From Arthrobacter echini (GTDB taxonomy: Bacteria > Actinomycetota > Actinomycetes > Actinomycetales > Micrococcaceae), in the NCBI RefSeq assembly GCF_008107445.1, contig NZ_VSLD01000001.1, forward strand, positions 248,001 to 312,000: 64,000 nucleotides of DNA. The letters run 5' to 3'. The translations under genes were made by a program, and so were the position numbers. A model generated the notes under the pieces. The model was not told the origin of the DNA and did not search any database. It worked only from the letters and a program-made list of their open reading frames with translations. This document shows positions 36,483-44,887 of the stretch, piece by piece (position 1 is the stretch's first letter; every line of letters begins with the position of its first letter).

Positions 36483-37739
36483 ATGACAACCACCGATGAC
36501 CAGGCCGTCACCGACGTCGCGAAGCTCGACCGACTCAAGACCCTCAACAACGGGCAGAAGGTCTCCCTCACCTTCTCCGACGCCGAGTTCGAGCGTCGCC
36601 TCGGCGGGCTCCGCCGCATCATGGCGGAGAAGGACCTCGACGCCGTGGTCCTGACGAGCTACCAGTCCATCAAGTACTACTCCGACTTCCTCTTCACCTA
36701 CTTCGGGCGCTCCTACGCCATGGTGGTCACGGCGGACGACACCGTCACCGTCACCGCGAACATCGACGCCGGCATGCCGTGGCGCCGCAGCTACGGCGAC
36801 AACGTGGTCTACACGGACTGGCGCCGCGACAACTACATCTTCGCGATCCAGGAGGCGCTGCGTACCCGCGGTATCAAGGCGAAGCGCCTCGGCGTCGAGG
36901 ACGATTCGCTGCCGCTGGACAACCGCAACAAGATCCAGGCGGCCTTCGAGAACGCGACCCTCGTGGACGTGGCCCAGGCCGCCATGCGCCAGCGCATGAT
37001 CAAGTCCGCGGAGGAGATCGAGGTCATCAAGCACGGTGCCCGGATCGGCGACCTCGGCGGCGAGGCCATCCGCGGTGCCATCAAGGCCGGCATCACCGAG
37101 TACGAGGTGGCACTGATCGGCACCGAGGCCATGGTGCACGAGATCGCCCGGACGTTCCCCGATTCCGAGATCCGCGACACCTGGGTGTGGTTCCAGTCGG
37201 GCATCAACACCGACGGAGCACACAACTGGGCCACGACCCGCAAGATCCAGGAACACGACATCCTGTCGCTGAACTGCTTCCCCATGACCTCCGGCTACTA
37301 CACGGCCCTGGAGCGCACCCTGTTCTTCGGTGAGCCGGATGAGCGCTCGCTCGAGCTCTGGAACATCAACGTCGAGGTCCACGAACGTGGCCTGGAACTC
37401 ATCAAGCCCGGTGCCGTCTGCAAGGACATCGCCGCCGAGCTGAACGAGATCTACATCGGGCACGGACTGCTGGCCAACCGCACCTTCGGGTACGGGCACT
37501 CCTTCGGTGTGCTGAGCCACTACTACGGACGCGAAGCGGGCCTCGAGCTCCGCGAGGACATCGACACCGTCCTGGAAGCGGACATGGTGGTCTCCATGGA
37601 ACCGATGATCACCGTGCTCGATGGCCAGCCCGGTGCCGGCGGCTACCGCGAGCACGACATCCTGGTGGTCGGGGAGAACGGAGCGGAGAACATCACCAAG
37701 TTCCCGTTCGGCCCCGAGCACAACATCATCAGCGCCTGA
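36483..37739 (+). CDS. Creatinase (creatine amidinohydrolase)
   Basis: 418 residues, hydrolysing creatine to sarcosine and urea. It has the metallopeptidase M24 'pita-bread' fold without the metal site. The active-site histidine is in INTDGAHNWATTRK, with family segments FGYGHSFGVLSHYYGREAG and DMVVSMEPMITV. ATG 36483 is used because AGGAAAGG lies upstream and the protein then has normal length; the ATG at 36426 falls against the operator. Its product sarcosine is the substrate of the SoxBDAG genes. Urea needs a urease, none of which is in this window. Confidence 0.93.
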   Translation: MTTTDDQAVTDVAKLDRLKTLNNGQKVSLTFSDAEFERRLGGLRRIMAEKDLDAVVLTSYQSIKYYSDFLFTYFGRSYAMVVTADDTVTVTANIDAGMPWRRSYGDNVVYTDWRRDNYIFAIQEALRTRGIKAKRLGVEDDSLPLDNRNKIQAAFENATLVDVAQAAMRQRMIKSAEEIEVIKHGARIGDLGGEAIRGAIKAGITEYEVALIGTEAMVHEIARTFPDSEIRDTWVWFQSGINTDGAHNWATTRKIQEHDILSLNCFPMTSGYYTALERTLFFGEPDERSLELWNINVEVHERGLELIKPGAVCKDIAAELNEIYIGHGLLANRTFGYGHSFGVLSHYYGREAGLELREDIDTVLEADMVVSMEPMITVLDGQPGAGGYREHDILVVGENGAENITKFPFGPEHNIISA

Positions 37740-37752
37740 TACCGGCGTAACA

Positions 37753-37801
37753 GGACGGGAAGGGCGGTGCGGCAGAGGATGCCGCACCGCCCCTCCCGTC
37801 C
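37753..37801 (+). terminator. Long hairpin after creatinase
   Basis: 22-bp stem with one mismatch (arms 37753-37774 and 37780-37801, loop GAGGA). No U-run, but very stable; the likely end of the creatinase transcript. Confidence 0.7.
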
Positions 37802-37846
37802 GACGGGTCGGGAGCGCGCCAGAGGCATCCGCGCTCCCGGCCCGTC
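37802..37846. terminator. Second hairpin, abutting the first
   Basis: 17-bp stem with one G-U wobble (arms 37802-37818 and 37830-37846, 11-base loop). It directly follows the previous hairpin, giving a tandem pair that isolates creatinase from the gntR gene. Confidence 0.6.
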
Positions 37847-37884
37847 CTCGCGGAACGGACCGGCCTGACCGCGCGGTAAAGTGG

Positions 37885-37898
37885 GGCCACCGGTGGCC
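37885..37898. promoter_or_regulatory. GGCCACCGGTGGCC palindrome before gntR
   Basis: Perfect 14-bp palindrome about 40 bases upstream of the gntR start. It may be an autoregulatory site, but GC-rich palindromes of this length also occur by chance in such genomes. Confidence 0.35.
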
Positions 37899-37938
37899 AG
37901 GACCAGGGGCCTCGGACTATCGGTGAGGGATGGGGACA

Positions 37939-38598
37939 ATGGGCAGTACCAGCGTGATCACGACCGAGGACGTATCCCTGGCCGAGCGTGCCTACGGGAT
38001 CCTCCGCGACCGGCTCATCATGCTGGATATCGCACCCGGCGAGCCCATCAACGAGGCCCGGGTGGCAGCGGAGCTGGGATTCGGGAGGACGCCCCTCCGC
38101 GAGGCCCTCAAGCGTCTGGAGACGGACCACCTGGTTGTGTCCTACCCCCGCAGGGGTACCTTCGCGACCATCGTCGACATCACTGAACTCGCCGCGATCT
38201 CCGAGGTGCGTCAGGTGCTGGAACCACTGGCTGCCCGCAGCGCCGCGCTGAACACAGATCCCGGCATCCGGCTCGAGCTGGAGCAGGTGGTTGCGGCCAT
38301 CACGTCGATGGACGCCCACCAGGACCGCCACGAGCTCATGCAGTACGACCTCGAGGTGCATCGCCTGATCTACCGTGCGGCCGGCAATCACCACCTCGAG
38401 GAATCACTCATCAGGCTCGACAACCTCGCCACGCGCATCTGGTGCCTGGTGCTGAACCGCCTGCCGTCCATCTCCGGGCACATCACAGAACATGTCGAGC
38501 TTCTCCACGCCATCCTCGCCGGTGATGCGGACAGGTCCGCCGCGCTGTCCGCCGCCCACGTCACGCACTTCGAGCGGACCGTCCGCACCATCTTGTGA
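37939..38598 (+). CDS. GntR family (FCD-type) regulator
   Basis: 219 residues. N-terminal winged helix (AYGILRDRLIMLDIAPGEPINE then GFGRTPLREALKRLE, YPRRGTFA) and a C-terminal all-helical FCD sensor with metal-site histidines (YDLEVHRLIYRAAGN, ITEHVELLHAIL, AAHVTHFE). ATG 37939 preferred over ATG 37930, since GAGGG directly abuts the latter. It sits between creatinase and IclR and most likely senses a creatine/sarcosine pathway metabolite. CTGATATATCAG in front of glyA is the best candidate site for this class. Confidence 0.88.
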   Translation: MGSTSVITTEDVSLAERAYGILRDRLIMLDIAPGEPINEARVAAELGFGRTPLREALKRLETDHLVVSYPRRGTFATIVDITELAAISEVRQVLEPLAARSAALNTDPGIRLELEQVVAAITSMDAHQDRHELMQYDLEVHRLIYRAAGNHHLEESLIRLDNLATRIWCLVLNRLPSISGHITEHVELLHAILAGDADRSAALSAAHVTHFERTVRTIL

Positions 38599-38705
38599 CC
38601 GATCGGGCCTTCCGATCCGCGAAGGGCCACGGCCCGGCCGGAGCAAGAACCGAAACGGACATATGCCGCCGATCTTCCGCCAGATACGCAAGGATGGTCC
38701 CCATC

Positions 38706-39548
38706 ATGACTTCAGCTGATTACGTGACTGCGACCACCGAGCCCAAGAGTGCCTCCGTCATCATCAATGCCATCGCGGTGCTCCGGTCCTTCACGGCGGA
38801 CGAACCCCTCCTGGGTGTCACCGAGATCGCCAACAGGGTCGGCCTCCACAAGAGCACGGTGTCCCGGATCCTCGCCACCTTCGAGCAGGAACACCTGGTG
38901 GAGCGCGATCCCGAGACCCGGAGATTCCGGCTGGGCCTCGGCCTCATCGCCGTCGCGGGTCCGTTGCTGGCGGAGCTGGAGGAGCGCCAGGTGGCCTACC
39001 CCGTGCTGCGTGCCCTGGCGGAGCAGACGGGCGAGACGAGCGCACTCATGCTCTGGAGCGACGGCCAGTCCATGTGCGTGGAGCAGATCGCGAGCCACCA
39101 CCAGATCAAGCACACCACACCACTGGGGGCCAGGTACCGGGACGCGATGAGTGCGTCCGTGCAGGTCTTCCTGAGCGCGGAATCCGACGAGCGGGTCGCG
39201 TCGATGCTGCGCGACGGCTCGATCACGCATCCCGGTCCGGGCGACGCCGCCGTCGACGCGTATCTGCGCCGGCTCGAGGAGGCCCGGGTCAGGGGCTGGG
39301 CCATCAACTACGGCGAGTCCTCCACCGACGAGGTGGGTGTGGCCGCCCCCGTCCATGACCATCGCGGTGATCTCGTGGCCGCCGTGCTCATCCCGGCGCC
39401 ACGCTTCCGCATCGGACCGGACAGCCTGCAGGATCTCGGAGAGGCCTGCGCGGCCGCAGCCCGTCAGATCTCGGCCCGCCTCGGCGGGAAGGCCGCGAAC
39501 GGTCTTCAGCCACTGGTCACAGGGGCCGGTCGCTCGAGGAACAGCTAG
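38706..39548 (+). CDS. IclR family transcriptional regulator
   Basis: 280 residues. N-terminal helix-turn-helix (LLGVTEIANRVGLHKSTVSRILATFE) and C-terminal IclR effector domain (PVLRALAEQTGETSALMLW ... GWAINYGESSTDEVGVAAPV). ATG 38706 used; ATG 38694 is an alternative with no better ribosome-binding site. Same direction as and 107 bases after gntR. A second regulator type in one catabolic cluster parallels the two operator types seen, so IclR may bind the GTTGC-N7-GCAAC sites. This pairing is inference. Confidence 0.88.
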   Translation: MTSADYVTATTEPKSASVIINAIAVLRSFTADEPLLGVTEIANRVGLHKSTVSRILATFEQEHLVERDPETRRFRLGLGLIAVAGPLLAELEERQVAYPVLRALAEQTGETSALMLWSDGQSMCVEQIASHHQIKHTTPLGARYRDAMSASVQVFLSAESDERVASMLRDGSITHPGPGDAAVDAYLRRLEEARVRGWAINYGESSTDEVGVAAPVHDHRGDLVAAVLIPAPRFRIGPDSLQDLGEACAAAARQISARLGGKAANGLQPLVTGAGRSRNS

Positions 39549-39589
39549 CCGCCGGCGGACAGCGGAGATCGCTGTCGAGGAAGGACACC

Positions 39590-39856
39590 ATGAGCACATC
39601 GTCCGCAGCCGGGCCCGGCGCTCACCCCTGGCGCGGCCCCTTGATCTCCGTCGGCGTCCTCGTCGTGGCGTTCGTGCTCCTGGCCGCCACGGGTGCATCG
39701 GCCCTGCTCCTCACCCCGCTGCTGGTGGGAGCCTGGAGTATCCTGCAGCTCCGCGGGAACAGGCGCTACTGGCTTCCCCTCGCGCCCTGTCTTATGGCCG
39801 TCCTGTTCTGGCTCTACCTCTTCGTCACAGTCCTTCTCGGCTTCGTCCTCGACTAG
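39590..39856 (+). CDS. Small three-helix membrane protein
   Basis: 88 residues, no family recognised. Three hydrophobic segments at about residues 18-36, 39-51 and 63-87 (GVLVVAFVLLAATG, LLLTPLLVGAWSIL, MAVLFWLYLFVTVLLGFVL). GAAGGA precedes the ATG. It follows iclR by 41 bases on the same strand and converges on the crcB pair. No functional clue. Confidence 0.65.
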   Translation: MSTSSAAGPGAHPWRGPLISVGVLVVAFVLLAATGASALLLTPLLVGAWSILQLRGNRRYWLPLAPCLMAVLFWLYLFVTVLLGFVLD

Positions 39857-39905
39857 GAGCACTCCCCAGTCGCACGCCGTCGCGCGGTCCCGCGAGATCG
39901 GCCCG

Positions 39906-40292
39906 TCAGAGCTGGACGAGCAGGATCCCGAGGGTGAGTCCGAACCCCGCGGCGAGCAGTGCCGTCACGGCGGTTCCTGCGCCGGAGACGAGCGCCGCTC
40001 CCACCCGGCCGGCCCGGAGCAGGCGTACCGTGTCGATGCTCGCGGTACTGAACGTGGTGTAGCCGCCGAGGAAGCCGGTACCGGCCACGAGCATCCAGGC
40101 CGGTGGTACGGCGGCCACGAGCACCAGGCCCGTGACGATGCCGAGCAGGAACGAGCCACTGATGTTGATGGTCATGGTTCCGACCGGGAACCGGCCCGAG
40201 GAACGCGAGCCGACGACGTCGTCGAGCACGAAGCGCGCCACCGATCCGAGACCGCCCGCCACGGCGAGCACGAGTACGAGGCCCACGCTCAT
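39906..40292 (-). CDS. crcB: Fluoride efflux channel CrcB, first copy
   Basis: 128-residue Fluc-type fluoride channel subunit with four helices. Seen: GGLGSVARFVLDD, GTMTINISGSFLLG and the sodium-site/pore segment GTGFLGGYTTFSTASID. Its ATG overlaps the stop of the second crcB by four bases (ATGA). Paired crcB genes encode heterodimeric antiparallel channels in many Gram-positives. No fluoride (crcB) riboswitch was recognised upstream of the pair. Confidence 0.93.
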   Translation of the reverse strand: MSVGLVLVLAVAGGLGSVARFVLDDVVGSRSSGRFPVGTMTINISGSFLLGIVTGLVLVAAVPPAWMLVAGTGFLGGYTTFSTASIDTVRLLRAGRVGAALVSGAGTAVTALLAAGFGLTLGILLVQL

Positions 40293-40735
40293 GGAGCCGT
40301 CCTTTGCGCCCTGCTCCCGAGGAGGACACCCAGGGCGCCGGCTCCGAGGCCCAGCACCACGGAGCCGACCACGTAGGTCACACCTTCGAGGACGCGACCG
40401 GTGCCGAGCAGCAGCAGCGAATCCACGGCGAAGGCGCTGTAGGTGGTGAACCCGCCGAGAAAACCGGTGCCGGCGAGGAGCCGGACGGAGCGGCGGCGTC
40501 CCTCGTCGGGGCCGCGGTGCACCAGGGTCTCGAGGAACAGACCCAGCAGAAAGGCACCCGAGATATTGATCAGGAAGATCCCGAGTGGAAGGCCGGTCGG
40601 CGTGGGAAGGAGCTCGGAGATACCGAATCGCGCCAAGGTACCACCCATGCCGCCGCCGAACACGAGGGCAAGATCGATGACGCGGTGGCGATCTGGCACC
40701 ACCTCGCTCGGTTGGACGTCCGACAGCTCGCTCAT
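40289..40735 (-). CDS. crcB: Fluoride efflux channel CrcB, second copy
   Basis: 148 residues, first gene of the pair. Conserved GGMGGTLARFGISE, FLINISGAFLLGLF and GTGFLGGFTTYSAFAVDS. It has a ~20-residue soluble N-terminus absent from its partner. ATG 40735 is preferred; the longer open frame upstream (Cys/Arg-rich) does not look coding. Divergent from the DASS transporter across 118 bases. Confidence 0.92.
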   Translation of the reverse strand: MSELSDVQPSEVVPDRHRVIDLALVFGGGMGGTLARFGISELLPTPTGLPLGIFLINISGAFLLGLFLETLVHRGPDEGRRRSVRLLAGTGFLGGFTTYSAFAVDSLLLLGTGRVLEGVTYVVGSVVLGLGAGALGVLLGSRAQRTAP

Positions 40736-40853
40736 CGACCTACATTTGCATGGCTGTCGACGGCGCGCCAAGAAGCTGCGTACGGGCGAGCACACTGCAG
40801 TAACGGACCTGTAACATCGTGATCCAGAACACATGGCGCGCGGAGGGAACCAG

Positions 40854-42458
40854 ATGAGTCATCAGTCCGGACAAGTGGCAGCGGGCGGGAACGCGGTGAT
40901 GGAGGACGGCGAGTCCACGCGGTCGATCGGCAGGATCTGGATGCTCCGCGGGATCGGCATCGCCGTGGCCGTGGCGATCTACCTCCTGCTCGGCGGCTCC
41001 GATCTCTCGAACGACGGGCGCGTAGTCGCTGCGATCGCCGGCCTCATGGCCGTGTGGTGGATGACGGAGGCCGTGCCACTGTCCGTCACCTCGCTCCTGC
41101 CGATCGTGCTCCTGCCGATGTTCACCGTCATCACGGTGGCGGAGGCCACCGCGCCGTACGCGAACTCGATCGTCTTCCTGTTCCTCGGCGGGTTCCTGAT
41201 CGCCATCGCCATGCAGAAGTGGAATCTCCACCGGCGCATCGCGCTGCTGACCCTCCGACGCGTGGGCACCCATCCGCGCCGGATCATCCTCGGCCTGATG
41301 ATCTCCACGGCTTTCCTGTCGATGTGGGTGTCCAACACCGCCACGACCCTCATGATGCTGCCGATCGCACTGAGCGTGCTCACACTCGTCGTCGAGAACA
41401 GCCATGGGGCCAACGCCGAGGAGGGGAAGACGGGCGCCGACCTCGCCGCGGGCAAGGCCATCAGCAACGTGGTGGATGACAAGCAGATCCGCATCTTCGG
41501 TGTCGCGCTCGTCCTCTCGGTTGCCTGGGCTGCGACCATCGGCGGTCTCGGAACCCTGCTCGGCAGTCCCCCGAACGCGATCGTGGCCGGCTACATCAGC
41601 ACCGAGCTGGGCGAGGACGTGGGATTCGTGCAGTGGATGCTGCTCGGCGTCCCCATCGTGATCGTCTTCATCGGCCTGGCCTGGCTGCTCATCACCCGCG
41701 TGATCTTCAAGTTCTCGCTGGAGGAGATCCCCGGAGGCAAGCAGCTGATCGATACGGAGATCAGCAAGCTGGGGCGGATGAGCCAGGGCGAGAAGACCGT
41801 CCTCGTGGTCTTCTGCAGCGCGGCGTTCCTCTGGATCGTCCCGGGCCTCGTCTCCAACATCGGCGCAGTCAGCAGCGCACTGCCGTGGCTCGGGGAGTTC
41901 AACGACACCGTGATCGCCATCGGCGCCGGGATCGTCCTCTTCATGATCCCGGCAGACAAGGCCGGGAGCATGACCCTCGTCTGGAAGGATGCCGAGGAAG
42001 GACTGCCCTGGGGCGTGCTCCTGCTCTTCGGTGGAGGCCTCTCGCTGGCCGGCGCCGTCGCCGCCACCGGACTCGACGCCTGGTTCGGGGAGCGCGTGAG
42101 CGGTCTCGGGGCACTGCCGATCGTCCTGCTGCTCGCCGTCGTCGTCACGATCGTCCTGCTGCTGACCGAGATCACCAGCAATACCGCCACCGCCGCCACC
42201 TTCATTCCCATCCTCGGCGGGGTCGCCATCGGGATCGGGATGGACCCCACCACGCTGCTCATTCCCGCGGCACTGGCAGCCACCTGTGCCTTCATGCTTC
42301 CCGTCGGCACTCCGCCCAATGCCATCGTCTACGCGACCGGGAACGTGAAGATCTCGGAGATGGTGCGCGGAGGTATTGTCCTCAACATCGTCGGGGTCAT
42401 CCTCATCACCATGTTCACCGTTCTCATCGGGCCCTTCGCCCTGGGCATGGTGCTCTGA
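40854..42458 (+). CDS. DASS/SLC13 family anion:sodium symporter
   Basis: 534-residue transporter with 11-12 membrane helices. Both substrate/sodium SNT motifs are present: SNTATTLMMLPIAL and TSNTATAATFIPIL. Length and motifs fit the dicarboxylate (INDY-like) branch. ATG 40854 follows GGAGGG at proper distance, so the upstream ATG at 40833 is discarded. Substrate is probably succinate, malate or a related carboxylate, which would suit the amine-degrading lifestyle, but nothing local fixes it. Confidence 0.9.
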   Translation: MSHQSGQVAAGGNAVMEDGESTRSIGRIWMLRGIGIAVAVAIYLLLGGSDLSNDGRVVAAIAGLMAVWWMTEAVPLSVTSLLPIVLLPMFTVITVAEATAPYANSIVFLFLGGFLIAIAMQKWNLHRRIALLTLRRVGTHPRRIILGLMISTAFLSMWVSNTATTLMMLPIALSVLTLVVENSHGANAEEGKTGADLAAGKAISNVVDDKQIRIFGVALVLSVAWAATIGGLGTLLGSPPNAIVAGYISTELGEDVGFVQWMLLGVPIVIVFIGLAWLLITRVIFKFSLEEIPGGKQLIDTEISKLGRMSQGEKTVLVVFCSAAFLWIVPGLVSNIGAVSSALPWLGEFNDTVIAIGAGIVLFMIPADKAGSMTLVWKDAEEGLPWGVLLLFGGGLSLAGAVAATGLDAWFGERVSGLGALPIVLLLAVVVTIVLLLTEITSNTATAATFIPILGGVAIGIGMDPTTLLIPAALAATCAFMLPVGTPPNAIVYATGNVKISEMVRGGIVLNIVGVILITMFTVLIGPFALGMVL

Positions 42459-42490
42459 CGGTTCAGTACCAGACACGGACCGGGGGGCCC

Positions 42491-42886
42491 ATGACAGCGG
42501 ACAGCACGGCGCAGCGTTCCGAGCCCATCAGACATGTTCTGGAGCACTGCGAGATCCTCGATCACCGGCGGTGGATGGAAGTGGTGCTCCGCGCCGGTCA
42601 TGACGTGACGGATGCAGACCTGCTCGTGTTCCGTGCAGGTCTGCGCGAGGTGGCGGACTGGCAGTCGAAGCCGATGCTCATCCACATGCGGTCCCTGCTC
42701 GGCGTGAGCCTCGAGGGCCGGGCACGCATCAGCCGCTACAGGCACCCAACGCGGATCGCCGTCATGGGGAACAGCCCGATGGACGAGATCATCGCGAGTT
42801 TCACCCTGCGCTCCCCCAGCCGGACGGAGTACTTCTCCGATCGACTGGAGGCTCTGCGGTGGCTCGGAGTAGCCCCTCCGCACTGA
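42491..42886 (+). CDS. STAS/SpoIIAA-like small protein
   Basis: 131 residues. The alternating hydrophobic pattern (CEILDHRRWMEVVL, MLIHMRSLLGVS, RIAVMGNSPMDEIIASF, YFSDRLEALRWLG) matches small actinobacterial STAS-like proteins related to SpoIIAA. No catalytic residues or membrane helices. ATG 42491 starts 32 bases after the transporter gene, so they may be co-transcribed. Family call is by pattern only; function unknown. Confidence 0.55.
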   Translation: MTADSTAQRSEPIRHVLEHCEILDHRRWMEVVLRAGHDVTDADLLVFRAGLREVADWQSKPMLIHMRSLLGVSLEGRARISRYRHPTRIAVMGNSPMDEIIASFTLRSPSRTEYFSDRLEALRWLGVAPPH

Positions 42887-42946
42887 GCCGGTCCAGCCAG
42901 GACGACCGCCGGTGTGAACCGACGTCGGGGAGCAGGGGGACGACGG

Positions 42947-43552
42947 GTGAGAATGAAGGGTATGACGTTCTCCTCCGATCCGGTCCTCGACGCGATGGCG
43001 ACACGGCGCTCGGTCTCGAAGGTGGGTCCAGAGACTCCCTCCGACACCGAACTCCTCGAGCTATTGGCAGCGGTCACCCCGGTTGCCGACCACAAGGCAC
43101 TCCGGCCCTGGCGACTCATCACCCTGCGCGGTGATGACCGGAGGCGGCTCGGCGAAGCACTCGACGAGGCGGCGGGAACGATTCGTGGGCCCGGTGAGCA
43201 CAACGCGAAGCCTTTCCGCGCAGAACTGCTGATCGCCGTCGTCGTGAGCCCGAAGGAGCACCCCAAGGTGCCGGCGTGGGAACAGCACGCCACGGCCGCC
43301 GGTGCCGCGCATCTGCTGGAGCTGGCGCTGTGGCGAGCCGGCTGGGGGGTCATGTGGCGGACGGGCCTGCTGACGAACGCTCCGGCGGTGCGTGCCGCAC
43401 ACGGACTCGCCGCGCACGAACAACTCATGGGCTGGCTCTATGTGGGCAGTATCAACGACTCGTTCCGTACCCGCCTGCTCGGATCGAACCGGCCGGCACT
43501 CGATCCCCGTCAGTTCCTGGGGTCCATGCCGCCGGCGCAGACCCAGGCCTGA
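42947..43552 (+). CDS. Nitroreductase family protein (YdjA-like)
   Basis: About 201 residues. FMN-dependent nitroreductase fold: ATRRSVSKVGPE at the start, VADHKALRPWRLITLRG resembling the YdjA FMN-contact segment, and a central helix AAGAAHLLELALWRAGWGVMW split around the dimer interface. Start is unsettled: GTG 42947 has AGGGGG six bases upstream and is used; ATGs at 42953 and 42962 are alternatives. Substrate unknown. It converges on the tri-cysteine peptide gene. Confidence 0.8.
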   Translation: MRMKGMTFSSDPVLDAMATRRSVSKVGPETPSDTELLELLAAVTPVADHKALRPWRLITLRGDDRRRLGEALDEAAGTIRGPGEHNAKPFRAELLIAVVVSPKEHPKVPAWEQHATAAGAAHLLELALWRAGWGVMWRTGLLTNAPAVRAAHGLAAHEQLMGWLYVGSINDSFRTRLLGSNRPALDPRQFLGSMPPAQTQA

Positions 43553-43593
43553 CCGGCGCTGCTGGTCCGGCGATACACACCCGGCACAGCCGG

Positions 43594-43710
43594 TCAACAG
43601 CAGCAGGCGAGGATGCCGTCCATTCGGGCGGGTGGGAATCCGGTGCTTATGATGGTCCTCGTGCCGGCTTTGGGGGAGCCTGCACCGAGTTCAGAAGCGA
43701 GCTTATCCAT
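43594..43710 (-). CDS. 38-residue peptide ending in Cys-Cys-Cys
   Basis: Small frame starting MDKLASELGAGSPKAG, continuing through a Thr/Ser-rich middle and ending ARMDGILACCC then TGA. GAAGGA lies seven bases before the ATG, a better ribosome-binding site than many larger genes here have. Three ideas: precursor of a ribosomally made modified peptide (Ser/Thr plus terminal Cys, GA-type leader end), a cysteine-sensing leader peptide as described for mycobacterial poly-Cys short frames, or a metal-binding microprotein. No modification enzyme and no downstream same-strand gene is adjacent. Confidence 0.5.
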   Translation of the reverse strand: MDKLASELGAGSPKAGTRTIISTGFPPARMDGILACCC

Positions 43711-43812
43711 TTCTTCGTCCTTCGGGATCGGACAGGTAAGTGTGCTGAACCGTCTTTCGCCCTCCAATACAGGCCCCGACGACACCATCATCCTCGGGGC
43801 AGGGCCCCGCTG

Positions 43813-44076
43813 ATGGTCGACGAGGCGACCAGGACCCGGGCGCGACGCGCCGACCTCTCGTGGAAGCGTCACCTGGAGGATCTGGCGGCCTTCCATGCCC
43901 ACTACGGGCGGACCCCGTCCTCGATCCGGCCCGTGAACGCCGGCGAGGAACGCCTGGCCAGGTGGTGGCACCGTCAGCTCGTCGCCGCCGGACGACAGCT
44001 GCTGACCGCCGAACAGGCGTGCCTCCTCGACAACCTCTTCAGCCCCAACGCTATGGACGACCTGGCAGCCTGCTGA
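43813..44076 (+). CDS. Small helicase-associated-domain protein
   Basis: 87 residues consisting of a single helicase-associated (HA) type repeat: WKRHLEDLAAFHAHYGRTPS, then GEERLARWWHRQLVAAG and LLTAEQACLLDNL. Such free-standing HA proteins are frequent in Arthrobacter-like genomes; the repeat is thought to bind nucleic acid. ATG 43813 is the only sensible start. Expressed away from the tri-Cys peptide gene. Function not known. Confidence 0.6.
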   Translation: MVDEATRTRARRADLSWKRHLEDLAAFHAHYGRTPSSIRPVNAGEERLARWWHRQLVAAGRQLLTAEQACLLDNLFSPNAMDDLAAC

Positions 44077-44125
44077 GGACGGAAGAGCCTCAGCCGATGC
44101 ACGGAGCCAGGTGTCCTCGCTGCAG

Positions 44126-44812
44126 TTAGGGGGCGAGCACCACGTCCTCGCCGCGGAAGGTCGCGCGGAAGCCGTCGTCCCTGACGCCGACATCCTGCAG
44201 CACGAGGCCCTCGGGGAGACCCTCGACGTCGTGCTCGATAGTCACGGCACGGCGCGCGACCGCGGCCAGGGCATCGGAGAGGAATCCGGGCCCGCCGATG
44301 TCGATGGACCGTGGCTCGACGACGAGCCGACCGGTCACGACCTCCACCGTGCCCGACGCGACCACGCGCACCTCCCGGCCCAGCACCTCCACGGTCCGGA
44401 CAACCTCGGCCTCCCCGCCGTCCCCGGGCCGGACGATCGCCCCGCCGCCGAGCTCCTCGGCGACGACGTCGAACGGCACCGTGGCATCCAGCTCGAGCCC
44501 ACCCGCGATGAGCCCGCCGGGCCCGGTGACCACGTCCCGCCCCACGGCGTCGATGTCCCGCAGCGTGGTACCCCCGCTCACCGCTGTTCCCGCCTCCAGG
44601 ACGACGTCGGCCAGCCACACGTCGTCCTCCCGGAGCTCCTCGGGCGGCCCGGCAGCGACCGGTCCTTCGCCGCTCGGCGACGGACGTGCTCCCGGCCCGC
44701 TCCGTCCGGCAGGTTCGCTGATCATGAACCAGACGACGGCCAGCGCCACCACCAGCACGATCAGCAGGCCGGCGGCACCGATGAGCCAGTCCCTCGCACG
44801 CGTCCACTCCAT
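44126..44812 (-). CDS. LmeA-like DUF2993 phospholipid-binding protein
   Basis: 228 residues. One N-terminal membrane anchor (LIGAAGLLIVLVVALAVVWF, about residues 10-29), a Pro/Gly-rich linker, then an extracytoplasmic beta-rich domain with VSGGTTLRDIDAVGRDV, PRSIDIGGPGFLSDALAAV and VRDDGFRATFRGEDV, the DUF2993 pattern. Mycobacterial LmeA binds phosphatidylinositides and helps lipomannan elongation; a role at the cell envelope is likely here too. ATG 44812 has GAGG closely upstream. It follows the SDR gene by 75 bases but looks functionally separate. Confidence 0.8.
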   Translation of the reverse strand: MEWTRARDWLIGAAGLLIVLVVALAVVWFMISEPAGRSGPGARPSPSGEGPVAAGPPEELREDDVWLADVVLEAGTAVSGGTTLRDIDAVGRDVVTGPGGLIAGGLELDATVPFDVVAEELGGGAIVRPGDGGEAEVVRTVEVLGREVRVVASGTVEVVTGRLVVEPRSIDIGGPGFLSDALAAVARRAVTIEHDVEGLPEGLVLQDVGVRDDGFRATFRGEDVVLAP

Positions 44813-44887
44813 GACCTCAGTCTGATGGGTTCCCGATCCGGGAGCGAGTCCCCGCGCGGAGCCCCTCCAACTCGAGGGGCACAAGCG

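Noticed and set aside
40736-40853. Possible fluoride riboswitch upstream of the crcB pair
   Set aside because: The short divergent gap shows no match that I can recognise to the conserved crcB motif core; not reported as a feature.
43613-43813. 66-codon plus-strand frame ending at the helicase-associated gene (TGATG overlap)
   Set aside because: The overlap looked like coupling, but the frame lacks a ribosome-binding site and runs antisense to the tri-Cys peptide frame, which has one.
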